Shown: positions 42,444-51,271, counted from the first letter of the stretch. The stretch is 64,000 nt of DNA from Paenibacillus polysaccharolyticus (GCF_900102085.1 NZ_FMVM01000024.1:16051-80050); one strand, 5' to 3'. Made by a program: numbers and translations. Notes: generated by a model from the sequence alone, not told the origin.

Positions 42444-43394
42444 ATGAAACTGGAGCGTTTGTTAGCCATTGTGGTACTGCTCATTAATCGCAGGCGATTA
42501 CAGGCCAAAGACCTGGCAGACATGTTTGAAGTGTCTATTCGTACAATCTATCGAGACATCGACACATTAGGCCAAGCTGGAATTCCGGTGGTGACCTATC
42601 AGGGCGCAAGCGGTGGCATCGGGTTGGCAGAAGGTTACCGGCTGGATCGCAATCTGTTAACCGACAAGGATCTCGCTTCCATCGTTACGGCACTGCGCAG
42701 CATCTCAACCACTCATACGAATACTGCGCGTGAGTTATTGGTAGAGAAGCTGAGCAGTATCGTGCCAGAAGCCAAAAATGAAGATTTTCAGGCCAGTACG
42801 CATCGATTCATCGTGGATTATTCAACGTGGACTCACCCTGAAGCACTGCAACAGAAATTAAAGGTCATCGATCAGGGAATCGATCAACTTCAATGCATTC
42901 ATTTTGCCTATTGCAGCGCCGAAGGTGCAGAGACCTGTCGCACGGTCGATCCACACACCCTTGTGCTGAAAAGGCACGCGTGGTATCTGTACGCCTTTTG
43001 CCATGAACGGAATGAATTCCGTATGTTCAAGCTGGTTCGCATGAAAGAGGTTGTGCTTGCCGAACAACATTTTGAACGTCAATCCATCAATCTTCAGGAC
43101 AGACCGTGGCAGCAGGAATGGAGCCGTCCGAACAATCACATTGGACTCACGCTGAAATTCCATGCCCGTGCCCGTCATCTCGCGGAAGAATGGTTTGGGA
43201 TTGAGAATGTATTGCCTGACGGGAACGGGTATTATATCAGCCAGATCGCTTTCCCTGAGGATAACTGGCTATATGGCTTTATTCTCGGTTTTGGCGCGGA
43301 CGTGGAGGTGCTGGAACCTCTGCATATTCGGGACAATGTATGCCGGATGGCAGAGCAGATTGTGCAAAATTATAAAACCTCAGCTCAAACCTGA
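42444..43394 (+). CDS. YafY/YobV family transcriptional regulator (HTH + WYL domain)
   Basis: A 316-aa regulator with an N-terminal helix-turn-helix (RLQAKDLADMFEVSIRTIYR) and a WYL ligand-binding domain (about residues 140-220, TCRTVDPHTLVLKRHAWYLY and FRMFKLVRM). WYL proteins bind nucleotides, nucleic acid or small ligands and act as repressors or activators. ATG 42444 has AAAGGAAGATATAT before it. The next gene in the same direction encodes a GyrI-like effector-binding protein, a frequent partner of YafY regulators; a matched inverted repeat between them may be its operator. Confidence 0.9.
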   Translation: MKLERLLAIVVLLINRRRLQAKDLADMFEVSIRTIYRDIDTLGQAGIPVVTYQGASGGIGLAEGYRLDRNLLTDKDLASIVTALRSISTTHTNTARELLVEKLSSIVPEAKNEDFQASTHRFIVDYSTWTHPEALQQKLKVIDQGIDQLQCIHFAYCSAEGAETCRTVDPHTLVLKRHAWYLYAFCHERNEFRMFKLVRMKEVVLAEQHFERQSINLQDRPWQQEWSRPNNHIGLTLKFHARARHLAEEWFGIENVLPDGNGYYISQIAFPEDNWLYGFILGFGADVEVLEPLHIRDNVCRMAEQIVQNYKTSAQT

Positions 43395-43422
43395 CAGACA
43401 GCTGTCCAGTTCCTCCCCGTAT

Positions 43423-43447
43423 ACTTCAACTATGTTCAGGTTGAAGT
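43423..43447. promoter_or_regulatory. Inverted repeat between yafY-like and effector-binding genes
   Basis: ACTTCAAC-N9-GTTGAAGT, perfect 8-bp arms, 28 bp upstream of the next start codon. No U-tract follows, so an operator for the WYL regulator is more likely than a terminator. Confidence 0.45.
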
Positions 43448-43475
43448 TGTACATATAACCGAGGAGGAATGAATA

Positions 43476-44318
43476 ATGAACGTTACCGTATGTCAAAGCT
43501 GTGGAATGCCACTCACAAGTACCGATCAATTTGGTACAGAAATGGATGGCAGCACCACCCGCGAATACTGCATTTATTGTTACAAGGATGGCAAGTTCGA
43601 ACAACCAGGCATGACGCTAGAAGGCATGATCGAGATGTGCACCGCTATTCTCAAAGAAGAAGGCATGGACGAGGAATCAGGCCGCTCGATGCTACGCAAC
43701 CAACTACCTTTTCTGAAACGCTGGCGTAATGAAGGAAATGTAGGAAACGGTCCGGACGGGACAGCGACTGTCGCTCATGCACCTATTCATGCTGGAGCAC
43801 CATCATCTGACTTTGCTTCTGCGGTGAACGATACTCTGCTGACCAAGGAGCCTGTTCGCTATGTCACCCTTCCAGGGAAACGCTTAGCCGGATTGTCCGC
43901 ACGTACAACCAACGCAATTGAGATGAGCGGTCAAGGCAGCATCGGTACGTTGTGGGGCCGTTATTTTGCCTCCGAACACATTCCGGCTACTGAGGCTGCA
44001 CGCTATGGCTGTTACACGGATTACGCGGATGGCATTGCTGGAGAATATACCATTTTGATCGGACATGAAATCGGCGAGGAAGAACGACTACCTGAAGGTT
44101 TCGACGAGGTACAGTTACCGCCTGCTACCTATGCAGTGTTTACTTCGAGAACCGGACCCATGGTTGAGGTGGTCAGCGAAGTGTGGGGAGCGGTGTGGGC
44201 GTGGAGCCATCAGCAAGACCGTACATTTACCGGTGATTTTGAGTACTATGATGAACGCAGTTTAGACCCGGAACATACACAGGTGGATGTATATATTGCG
44301 GTAAACGAACGTAGGTAA
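43476..44318 (+). CDS. Zinc-ribbon plus GyrI-like effector-binding domain protein
   Basis: A 280-aa fusion. Residues 1-90 are a putative zinc-ribbon domain with Cys at about 6, 9, 32 and 35 (CQSCGMPL and YCIYCYKDG) followed by MTLEGMIEMCTAIL, a pattern typical of PF12674. After a low-complexity linker, residues of about 125-280 are an AraC-type effector-binding (GyrI-like) domain: PVRYVTLPGKRLAGLSARTT ... FDEVQLPPATYAVFTSRTG ... DVYIAVNER. ATG 43476 has GAGGAGG 8 nt before it. It is probably regulated by the WYL protein upstream. These domains bind small hydrophobic or cationic molecules; ligand unknown. Confidence 0.85.
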   Translation: MNVTVCQSCGMPLTSTDQFGTEMDGSTTREYCIYCYKDGKFEQPGMTLEGMIEMCTAILKEEGMDEESGRSMLRNQLPFLKRWRNEGNVGNGPDGTATVAHAPIHAGAPSSDFASAVNDTLLTKEPVRYVTLPGKRLAGLSARTTNAIEMSGQGSIGTLWGRYFASEHIPATEAARYGCYTDYADGIAGEYTILIGHEIGEEERLPEGFDEVQLPPATYAVFTSRTGPMVEVVSEVWGAVWAWSHQQDRTFTGDFEYYDERSLDPEHTQVDVYIAVNERR

Positions 44319-44388
44319 CGGAAGTAATACGAACGGATACCCCTCTTCAGAAAAGAATTTAAAGAGAGAATCAAATGAGGAAACCTGT

Positions 44389-44417
44389 AGCTGCCAAGTG
44401 GTCTTGGCAGCTTTTTT
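44389..44417 (+). terminator. Terminator after effector-binding gene
   Basis: AGCTGCCAAG pairs with CTTGGCAGCT around a 4-nt loop and runs into TTTTTT. Confidence 0.88.
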
Positions 44418-44816
44418 GACATTTTTCGATTAATATACCCCGACCATAGAACCAAGTTAGTTAGCATATACCATACCTAGTCACTTGGACATATGTCTTA
44501 GAGGCAAGCACCATTGACTTCCCTAAAATTAGGACCATTCGCATAACAACCGATACCACGCTCCCATGCCTCGCCTTTTATATCAGGTTCTTTGTTCCTG
44601 AATTTTCCTAAAACCGTTTACATCTTCTGATTACCGGGTAAAATCACTACATCCGAGTCGGAATAACGATCGAATTTCCGCTTCTTCATGTAACAAGTCA
44701 TATGTACCTATATGCGTACAAGGTGAATTCATTTTATTTTCACCAACAAAACGAATGTTGAATATACATACACACTAACGATGCATGTCCATCATGCATG
44801 TAAGGAGGAAACCAAG
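44418..44816. other. Non-coding stretch before small gene
   Basis: About 400 bp with no frame that I can support. The last 40 bp contain a hairpin (44781-44799) and the ribosome site of the small gene. Confidence 0.4.
44781..44799 (+). promoter_or_regulatory. Hairpin just before ribosome site of small gene
   Basis: ATGCATG-TCCAT-CATGCAT, a 7-bp perfect stem ending only 2 nt before TAAGGAGG. It could influence translation of the small protein that follows. Confidence 0.35.
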
Positions 44817-44984
44817 ATGATCCGCATGCCTATTCAGCAAATGATCCCGTATCACCACCAATATCCGCGCAACACGGCGACCGCTGCTCCGAAAAAGGAA
44901 AATGAGAACACTCAAGGCCTATCCTTCCATGAAATTTTACAGCAAAAAATGGCGAAAAAGAACGTATCCATGAACATGAGATAA
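44817..44984 (+). CDS. Small hypothetical protein (55 aa)
   Basis: A 55-residue basic protein beginning MIRMPIQQMIPYHHQYP and ending SFHEILQQKMAKKNVSMNMR. Its support is a perfect AAGGAGG 9 nt before ATG 44817 and the even spread of charged residues. The SFHEILQQKM segment looks like a short amphipathic helix. There is no membrane segment. I do not recognise it; spore formers have many small basic proteins of this kind. Confidence 0.5.
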   Translation: MIRMPIQQMIPYHHQYPRNTATAAPKKENENTQGLSFHEILQQKMAKKNVSMNMR

Positions 44985-45123
44985 CGCTTTACATCTTTCC
45001 GGCTACTCCCTATACTACGTGTAAAAGGTGACATTTCAGGCGCGAAGTTTCTTAACCGATGGTTCACTCTAATTGTGTGATCCAGGTGCGTCTTGTAGCC
45101 ACTCTACATAAAGGGGATTGCCT

Positions 45124-45798
45124 ATGAGCACCATTGCCTGTTTCCACGCGCATCACTCCAATATCAGGTTGATTGAACAAGCCTTGATTTCCTATAATAT
45201 CGAACTGGTTCACTATGTAGACCCCGGTCTTGATCGGCTCAAGCATGATGAGCATTTCAATAGTGCGCTTGTTCGGGAAAAAGTAAATCAGACACTGCAA
45301 TGGATGAGCCGCTGTCACGCTGACGCCATTCTTGTGACATGCACCTTGTTCGCTGCCGTACTGGAACAAATACAACCGTTACCGATTAGGGTAACGGGTA
45401 TTGACGATTCACTGCTCGCGATGATGGTAAAACATCCGAAGCGGTATTTGCTCGCGTTTACCAATCCCGCCACCGTAGAACCCACGATGGCTCGATATCG
45501 TGACTATATGGATCGACACTTGGCAGGAAAGGACAAGCCTGAGCTTGAATCCGTGTTGCTCCCTGGTCTATTCGACATGATCATGCGAGGTGACCAGGAA
45601 GGCTACATCACCGCGTTAGAAGAAGCATTGCAGCAGCTTGCTCTTGAACGCAAGGATACTTGTCTTGTCGCTGCTCAACTCTCCATGGCTCCTGCCGCTG
45701 AGCAGGCATCTTCCGATACAAGTATGACCATCTATACGCCGCTTTCATTATTAGGCGCGAATCTGGAGCGGGATATCGGTATCACGAAGAAAGTATAA
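45124..45798 (+). CDS. Aspartate/glutamate racemase-like protein
   Basis: A 224-aa protein with the Asp/Glu/hydantoin racemase layout: ADAILVTCTLFAAV (with the first catalytic-type Cys, about residue 73), RVTGIDDSLLAMMV, the AFTNPATVEPTMARYR block, LLPGLFDMIMRGDQEGY, and TCLVAAQLSMA at the end of the second domain. In true racemases the second half supplies a second catalytic Cys; here the corresponding position reads AAQLSM and the nearest Cys is at residue 180, so racemase activity is doubtful. ATG 45124 follows AAAGGGGATTGCCT. No partner gene suggests a substrate. Confidence 0.72.
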   Translation: MSTIACFHAHHSNIRLIEQALISYNIELVHYVDPGLDRLKHDEHFNSALVREKVNQTLQWMSRCHADAILVTCTLFAAVLEQIQPLPIRVTGIDDSLLAMMVKHPKRYLLAFTNPATVEPTMARYRDYMDRHLAGKDKPELESVLLPGLFDMIMRGDQEGYITALEEALQQLALERKDTCLVAAQLSMAPAAEQASSDTSMTIYTPLSLLGANLERDIGITKKV

Positions 45799-45902
45799 GC
45801 ATTTTCGCACTGTTTGCAGTTTCTAGTACGCGGTACCCTGCTTCATGACAAGGGTGGTCAGCCACAACTATGTAGACTTTTTATTTTGGAGGGAATGTAA
45901 CC

Positions 45903-46346
45903 ATGAAACATCTCACTGTAGAACCAGGTCAATCCATCGGGGGTATCCGTTTAGGCATGACACAAAATGAAGTTGAACAAACGGAAGCTTTCGGCTTTGA
46001 TCCCAACGTGGAATATGATGCTCAAGGCAAAGTACATTTTATTGAATTTCATGAAAGTGATGAGTATAAGTGTATGCTGGGTGAACTTGATCTGCTTGGC
46101 ACCGAGGCTGACATTTTGATACCGCAGTTGGACGCTATTGCGCCATATGACCGTGAAGATCCCGAGCTTGGTTGCAGTTTCCAGTTCGATCAGATCGGTT
46201 TGATCCTGTGGCGTCCGGTACCCATGACCCGAGAAGATATGAAGGAGCCGTGGTTCCTGGAGATGCCGCCTGAAATTCAACAGGATGAAATGAAACATCT
46301 CTGCTTCTCAACCGCAGCCGTGTATGCAAAAGGATATTACGAGTAA
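45903..46346 (+). CDS. Conserved hypothetical protein
   Basis: A 147-aa soluble, acidic protein. The N-terminus VEPGQSIGGIRLGMTQNEVE contains a GIRLGM motif seen at the start of many small Bacillus proteins, often in putative immunity or phage-related families, followed by beta-rich segments (FIEFHESDEYKCML, GCSFQFDQIGLILW). ATG 45903 has GGAGGG 9 nt upstream. It is followed by a strong terminator shared with thiC. No function is proposed. Confidence 0.65.
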   Translation: MKHLTVEPGQSIGGIRLGMTQNEVEQTEAFGFDPNVEYDAQGKVHFIEFHESDEYKCMLGELDLLGTEADILIPQLDAIAPYDREDPELGCSFQFDQIGLILWRPVPMTREDMKEPWFLEMPPEIQQDEMKHLCFSTAAVYAKGYYE

Positions 46347-46363
46347 CCTACAACTTAAACATA

Positions 46364-46411
46364 AAAAAGTGACCCAAGCTCAGGCACTTCAGTCCTGTCG
46401 GGTCACTTTTT
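46364..46411. terminator. Bidirectional terminator between hypothetical gene and thiC
   Basis: AAAAAGTGACCC pairs with GGGTCACTTTTT, A-rich on one side and U-rich on the other, between convergent genes. Confidence 0.85.
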
Positions 46412-46424
46412 CAGTTGCGGAAGC

Positions 46425-48248
46425 TTACGACCGCGCCCGATACTCCTCAGCCTTCGCCTGCATCCCGGCGGCTACTGCTTCATCATCGTTCAGGCCGCGA
46501 TCTGCGGCAAAGGCACGGATGTCCTGCGTGATGCGCATACTGCAGAACTTCGGTCCGCACATGGAGCAGAAATGTGCTTCCTTCGCCCCTTCTGCGGGTA
46601 GGGTCTCATCGTGGTAAGACAGTGCTCGTTCCGGGTCAAGTGACAGGTTAAACTGATCTCTCCAGCGGAACTCGAAGCGTGCCTTCGACAGTGCATCATC
46701 CCGGCGCTGAGCGCGTGGGTGGCCTTTGGCTAGGTCTGCGGCATGGGCAGCTATTTTATAAGCGATAACCCCTTCACGTACATCATCCTTGTTCGGAAGC
46801 CCCAGATGCTCCTTTGGAGTGACATAGCAGAGCATAGACGTACCAAACCAGCCAATCATCGCTGCCCCAATCGCAGACGTAATATGATCATATCCCGGTG
46901 CGATGTCTGTGGTCAGTGGCCCGAGCGTATAAAACGGCGCTTCCTGGCAGATCTCCATCTGCAAATCCACATTCTCCTTGATCTTGTGCATCGGCACATG
47001 CCCCGGCCCTTCAATCATCACCTGCACATCATGCTTCCATGCAATCTGCGTTAATTCCCCAAGTGTGGCGAGCTCCGCCATCTGTGCTTCATCGTTGGCA
47101 TCGTAGATGCTACCTGGACGCAGTCCGTCCCCGAGGGAGAAAGCAACGTCATACCTTTTCATAATCTCGCAGATTTCTTCAAAATGGGTGTACAAAAAGT
47201 TCTCCTGATGATGTGCCAGGCACCACGCCGCCATAATGGACCCACCTCTAGACACTATTCCCGTCATCCGTTTCGCTGTCATCGGAATATATCGGAGCAA
47301 CACACCCGCATGAATTGTAAAATAGTCCACGCCCTGCTCCGCCTGTTCAATCAGCGTATCCCGGTACAACTCCCAAGTGAGGGCCTCCGCCTCGCCATTT
47401 ACCTTCTCCAGCGCCTGATAGAGCGGCACCGTACCAATCGGCACTGGGGAGTTACGGATGATCCATTCCCGTGTGGTATGAATGTCTTTGCCTGTGGAGA
47501 GATCCATTACCGTATCCGATCCCCAGCGAACAGCCCAGGTCATCTTCTCCACCTCCTCCTCGATAGAGGAAGATACAGCGGAATTACCTATGTTGGCGTT
47601 GATCTTCACGTGAAAATGACGCCCAATCAGCATCGGCTCACTCTCCGGGTGATTGATGTTGGATGGAAGAATAGCCCGGCCACTCGCCAGCTCCTGCCGC
47701 ACGAATTCAGGCTCTACGCCTTCACGAATAGCGGCGTACTCCATCTCGGGCGTAATCAAGCCCTGTCGCGCATAATGCATCTGTGTGACAGAGCGTCCAG
47801 CCTGAGCACGTAGCGGTTGACCGCGGAATCCCGGATACTCCTCTGCCCCGGCTCTCCGTCCTCCCGCCTTCAATCCGTTATCCTCCGGCTTCACTGCGCG
47901 GCCCTCATATGCTTCAACATCACCGCGCTCCATAATCCAGTGATTTCGGAGCGCAGGTAATCCCTTCCGAATATCCATCTGGAATTCGGGATCAGTCATC
48001 GGGCCGCTCGTATCGTAGACACGCAGCGGTTCATTATGCTCCACCCCTTGGGGAGTATTCGTATCATGAAGGGCAATTTCACGCTCCGGTACAGCAATGT
48101 CCGGTCGTGAGCCCTGAATGTAGACTTTGCGGCTGCCCGGGAAGGGTTGTACCCCTCCAGTCGCTCCGGTTTTCTTTTCCACCGGATGACCATCGCGCCC
48201 TGTTTCCTCTATTCCCGTCTGTTGCTCCTTTTGGTTACCTGTATTCAT
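46425..48248 (-). CDS. thiC: Phosphomethylpyrimidine synthase ThiC
   Basis: A 607-aa radical-SAM-type enzyme that turns aminoimidazole ribotide into HMP-P, the pyrimidine part of thiamine. Motifs include the GSRPDIAVPEREI and PFPGSRKVYIQ N-terminal region, NINHPESEPMLIGR, NANIGNSAVSSSIEEEVEK, SLGDGLRPGSIYDANDEAQ, MIEGPGHVPMHKI, and the C-terminal CSMCGPKFC (CX2CX4C) that binds the 4Fe-4S cluster. I use ATG 48248, 11 nt after GAGGAGG; longer frames exist upstream but include no conserved residues. Its mRNA leader carries a TPP riboswitch and terminator at 48530-48757, so expression falls when thiamine is plentiful. No other thi gene is adjacent. Confidence 0.96.
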   Translation of the reverse strand: MNTGNQKEQQTGIEETGRDGHPVEKKTGATGGVQPFPGSRKVYIQGSRPDIAVPEREIALHDTNTPQGVEHNEPLRVYDTSGPMTDPEFQMDIRKGLPALRNHWIMERGDVEAYEGRAVKPEDNGLKAGGRRAGAEEYPGFRGQPLRAQAGRSVTQMHYARQGLITPEMEYAAIREGVEPEFVRQELASGRAILPSNINHPESEPMLIGRHFHVKINANIGNSAVSSSIEEEVEKMTWAVRWGSDTVMDLSTGKDIHTTREWIIRNSPVPIGTVPLYQALEKVNGEAEALTWELYRDTLIEQAEQGVDYFTIHAGVLLRYIPMTAKRMTGIVSRGGSIMAAWCLAHHQENFLYTHFEEICEIMKRYDVAFSLGDGLRPGSIYDANDEAQMAELATLGELTQIAWKHDVQVMIEGPGHVPMHKIKENVDLQMEICQEAPFYTLGPLTTDIAPGYDHITSAIGAAMIGWFGTSMLCYVTPKEHLGLPNKDDVREGVIAYKIAAHAADLAKGHPRAQRRDDALSKARFEFRWRDQFNLSLDPERALSYHDETLPAEGAKEAHFCSMCGPKFCSMRITQDIRAFAADRGLNDDEAVAAGMQAKAEEYRARS

Positions 48249-48529
48249 GTCTCCTGTTTCCTCCTCTGTGATCTTCATTTGCCCATATCGTCCACCAATG
48301 TGACAGCTTTGACTTACCACACCTGTCTGGAAAAAGCAGAGCACAGAAGCACAGCAGGATTGACCCTGCATAAGCAGCTAGAATGATCCAAAAGACAACT
48401 TTTATGTACAATCAGCATGAGCACGAAACACGAGATCACTTCTCTTAGAAGTCTAGGCATATATGCCGCAATTATTGTGCTGTCACTTCCAAGGTGAAAC
48501 ACAACAACTGAATCTCTGCTTGCCGCTGT

Positions 48530-48562
48530 AAATAAAAAAAGCCGGTTCCGAAGGAACCGACT
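48530..48562 (-). terminator. Intrinsic terminator of thiC leader
   Basis: On the minus strand GTCGGTTCC-TTC-GGAACCGGC followed by TTTTTTTATTT, located about 100 nt downstream of the riboswitch and 280 nt before the thiC start. This is the likely expression platform. Confidence 0.8.
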
Positions 48563-48654
48563 AATGTCCATCACCATACACGCAACAAGGGCCACCTGCT
48601 GCAATACAGCATGGATCCCGGGTTAACGTCTGTGGTGTCTGTGGTCATATGGCC

Positions 48655-48757
48655 GATTACTTCCCTACGCTGGTATGATCCAGATCAGGTGCAAAGGGTC
48701 CGGGATCTCATGCGATCCCGTCTCAGTCCGGACAATTCGGACTCCCCCAGTAACGTA
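48655..48757 (-). promoter_or_regulatory. TPP riboswitch (THI element)
   Basis: On the minus strand the aptamer shows ACTGGGGGAGTCC at its 5' end, the CTGAGA core, then GACCCTTTGCACCTGATCTG, GATCATACCAGCGTAGGGAA and GT, which match the conserved thiamine-pyrophosphate riboswitch blocks (CTGAGA ... ACCCTTTGAACCTGATCTGG ... GCGTAGGGAAGT). The call is firm. It controls thiC. Confidence 0.95.
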
Positions 48758-48919
48758 AACGTATTGCGACAATCAAGCCGCTGTTCAACTTAAAATATGA
48801 CATTCAACCGACCCCGCTGGGTCGTCCATTACAGAGTAGCGTAATCTGGGCTTAAATTCAACCTTAATATTCCAGAGGGGAAATTCCCTTCGAGCAAAAC
48901 TTCATGCAAGAGCCTTCCC

Positions 48920-49663
48920 CTATGGCAACATAAGTCCCATTTGTACAGCTGCTTCTTTCAACACAGGCGCGTACTCATGTAATGTCTCTTGCGAGAGCCT
49001 GCTAACAGGTCCAGACACGGAAAGCGCTGCTGCAATGTTGCCTCTGCGATCCATAATTGGCACAGACACAGCGGCAGCTCCCGGCTCGCGTTCCTCATAG
49101 CTGGTTGCGTAGCCACTCACTCGAATGTCTTCCATCTGTGCCAGATAGACGGCCGGATCGATAAATACTGGCCATTCCGGGCCGTTCATCAGTTCCTCCC
49201 GATCCTCATCAGCGGCAAAAGCCATTAATACTTTGCTGGAGGCTCCTACGGAAAGCGGCAGTCTGACCCCTACAGGTGCAACCCGCCGAATCGCCTGATC
49301 ACTCTGCACAGCCTGAATCCGAATCCGTTCACCGCCGTCACGAAGGTAGAGACTTACGGTTTCGCCCAAGCGATCACGCAGCCTCTCCATTGCAGGTAAC
49401 AGCAAAATTGCAGGATCGTCACTACGTGACATATGCGCTGACAGCTCCCAGATCCGAATACCTAGCCGATACTTTTCGGTTGCCGCATCACGTATTACGA
49501 ACCCCCGATCCTCCAGTGTAGCCATCAATCGATGTACCGTACTTTTGTGCAAACCGATCTGACTAGCAATTTCAGTGAGTCCAAGATCACTGCGCGTGGT
49601 AAAACATAATAATATATCCAGCGCCCGTTCTACAGCCCGGACGGTTAACTTGCGGTCTTCCAT
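48920..49663 (-). CDS. IclR family transcriptional regulator
   Basis: A 247-aa regulator with an N-terminal winged helix (LTEIASQIGLHKSTVHRLMA) and an IclR effector domain (about residues 85-245: LRDGGERIRIQAVQSDQ, LPLSVGASSKVLMAFAA, SGYATSYEEREPGAAAVSVP, GNIAAALSVSGPVSRLS). IclR proteins bind small carboxylates or sugar acids. ATG 49663 has GAGGAGGG upstream. Its promoter region has two inverted repeats, one of which (GTTTCAT-N3-ATGAAAC) recurs at acnA, suggesting autoregulation and possible control of aconitase. It has no adjacent metabolic operon on either side. Confidence 0.92.
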   Translation of the reverse strand: MEDRKLTVRAVERALDILLCFTTRSDLGLTEIASQIGLHKSTVHRLMATLEDRGFVIRDAATEKYRLGIRIWELSAHMSRSDDPAILLLPAMERLRDRLGETVSLYLRDGGERIRIQAVQSDQAIRRVAPVGVRLPLSVGASSKVLMAFAADEDREELMNGPEWPVFIDPAVYLAQMEDIRVSGYATSYEEREPGAAAVSVPIMDRRGNIAAALSVSGPVSRLSQETLHEYAPVLKEAAVQMGLMLP

Positions 49664-49682
49664 GGCATGATGCCCTCCTCAT

Positions 49683-49699
49683 GTTTCATCACATGAAAC
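49683..49699. promoter_or_regulatory. Palindrome in iclR leader, shared with acnA
   Basis: GTTTCATCACATGAAAC is the palindrome GTTTCAT-N3-ATGAAAC. It lies just downstream of the expected transcription start (about +10 to +26) and 20 bp before the IclR start codon. Including flanking bases it matches the acnA site (34043-34059) at 17 of 20 positions. Confidence 0.6.
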
Positions 49700-49711
49700 T
49701 TGGTTACATAA

Positions 49712-49740
49712 ATTATATGAGAAACGGTCTCATCTGTAAA
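49712..49740 (-). promoter_or_regulatory. Promoter of iclR-type gene
   Basis: On the minus strand TTTACA, a 17-nt spacer and TATAAT. The spacer contains the inverted repeat ATGAGA-N5-TCTCAT (49717-49733), a possible second operator. Confidence 0.7.
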
Positions 49741-50085
49741 CCAAAAAGAACCGTTTTGAAGATGATCTGAAAAAAAAAAATGAACAAGGATATCCAATTG
49801 GCACATCGTAATCTCCTGTAATTTACACACTATGGAATTGTTACCTCTACATCTTAAGAACTATATAACAATTGCGTAACAAATACCTCCAATCAATTGA
49901 CTTTGACTATATCGGGACATACGATAAAGATAGAAACGAATTTAGATAAAATATCAAAAGCGTGACTTTAGCATTAGGATGCCATCGTCATGAATACGTG
50001 CTAAAAAAGTACCTATATGCTATTTTCATATCGTTATGATCTTGTCCATATTAATCCTCAACCGAAACTCAAAGGAGGGGCGTGC

Positions 50086-51105
50086 ATGTATCCGACATCC
50101 CAGAGCGAAGCCCCGCTGCATACCAAAGTGTCCGATCTGCCCTCTTCGTTGTCACCGAGGCTGATTCGGTTCAAACATATTGTCGTAGCGTTGCTGCTCT
50201 CCGTTGTATTTTTTCTGTTGTTTTGTTTTATTGCCTTACACGGTTATATTGCTTGGGTGCTCTCCAACCCTACGGTCGCACCGGTGTTTTCGAACCCGAT
50301 GCAGGCCAAAAACATGAAATATGAGGACATTACATTCCCTGCGGCCGACGGTAGCCGAACCATGCAAGGCTGGTATATCCCTGCGAATACCGATACGGGC
50401 AAAACCATCATCTTCAGCCACGGTTATGGAGCCAATCGGGAGGAAACCTGGGTGCCTATGTATGACCTCGCCCATTACGCGCACCAGCTCGGGTTTAATG
50501 TGGTGATGTTCGATTACGGCTTTGCCTCTCAGGTCAACCGAGCGGTAGCAACAGGTGGTAAAGCTGAGTCTCAGCAATTGCTGGGGGCTATTCAGTTTGC
50601 TAAACAGCGCGGAGCACAGGAACTGGTCGTCTGGGGGTTTTCCATGGGAGCAGGCACGGCTCTGCAAACCGGACTGCTAACCAAAGAAGTGGATGCCATG
50701 ATTCTGGACAGTACATTCCTGCTGGAGCCGGATACGCTGTACCACAACATTCATAATCAGATCAATCTGCCGCGTCAGCCTACGCTCGAGATTATGAAGT
50801 TGCTCTTCCCGATCTTGAACGGTACCGGCTTGCAGCAAATCCCGTATCAGGAAGTGAAGAAAAAGGACTATCCGTTCCCAATCTTCTTTATTCATGGTAC
50901 AGAAGATGAGAAGGCCCCTTATCCGATTGCCGAACAACTTGCCGCTAATCAGACGAATCCTTATTCAGAAGAATGGATTGTACAAGGCGCGCATCATGAA
51001 CTGATCTTCCGGGAGCATCCGAAGGAATATCTACGCCGTGTTTCGATTTTCCTTAGTCATGTGACGAAAACAAGCAGTGAGGATGTGCAACAAAACCGGC
51101 AGTAA
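50086..51105 (+). CDS. Alpha/beta hydrolase, membrane-anchored
   Basis: A 339-aa protein with one N-terminal helix (about residues 28-52) and an alpha/beta-hydrolase domain: TIIFSHGYGANREET for the oxyanion region, VVWGFSMGAGTAL with the nucleophile Ser, MILDSTF, HGTEDEKAPYPIAEQ with Asp and GAHHELIFREHP with His. This is the YqkD/BAAT-like class of serine hydrolases, substrate unknown. ATG 50086 follows AAAGGAGGGGCGTGC; the longer frame upstream has no such site. It is monocistronic and ends in a terminator. Confidence 0.9.
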   Translation: MYPTSQSEAPLHTKVSDLPSSLSPRLIRFKHIVVALLLSVVFFLLFCFIALHGYIAWVLSNPTVAPVFSNPMQAKNMKYEDITFPAADGSRTMQGWYIPANTDTGKTIIFSHGYGANREETWVPMYDLAHYAHQLGFNVVMFDYGFASQVNRAVATGGKAESQQLLGAIQFAKQRGAQELVVWGFSMGAGTALQTGLLTKEVDAMILDSTFLLEPDTLYHNIHNQINLPRQPTLEIMKLLFPILNGTGLQQIPYQEVKKKDYPFPIFFIHGTEDEKAPYPIAEQLAANQTNPYSEEWIVQGAHHELIFREHPKEYLRRVSIFLSHVTKTSSEDVQQNRQ

Positions 51106-51138
51106 TATTAAAATGATATACAGCATTTCGATGTGTTT

Positions 51139-51162
51139 AGAGCCCTCCGGGGCTCTTTTTTT
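51139..51162 (+). terminator. Terminator after alpha/beta hydrolase gene
   Basis: GAGCCC-TCCG-GGGCTC followed by seven T. Confidence 0.88.
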
Positions 51163-51271
51163 ATACACATAGGACAATGCGTCCCAAGAATACACTGTTG
51201 AGACAGAGCAAAGGTAATTGGACGAAGAGCGGGTTCGAAAAATAATCTGAAAGATTGGAGGTATAACGCAT

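Noticed and set aside
48314..48604. Minus-strand frame of 96 codons in the thiC leader
   Set aside because: It overlaps the intrinsic terminator, lacks a ribosome site and has no conserved pattern.
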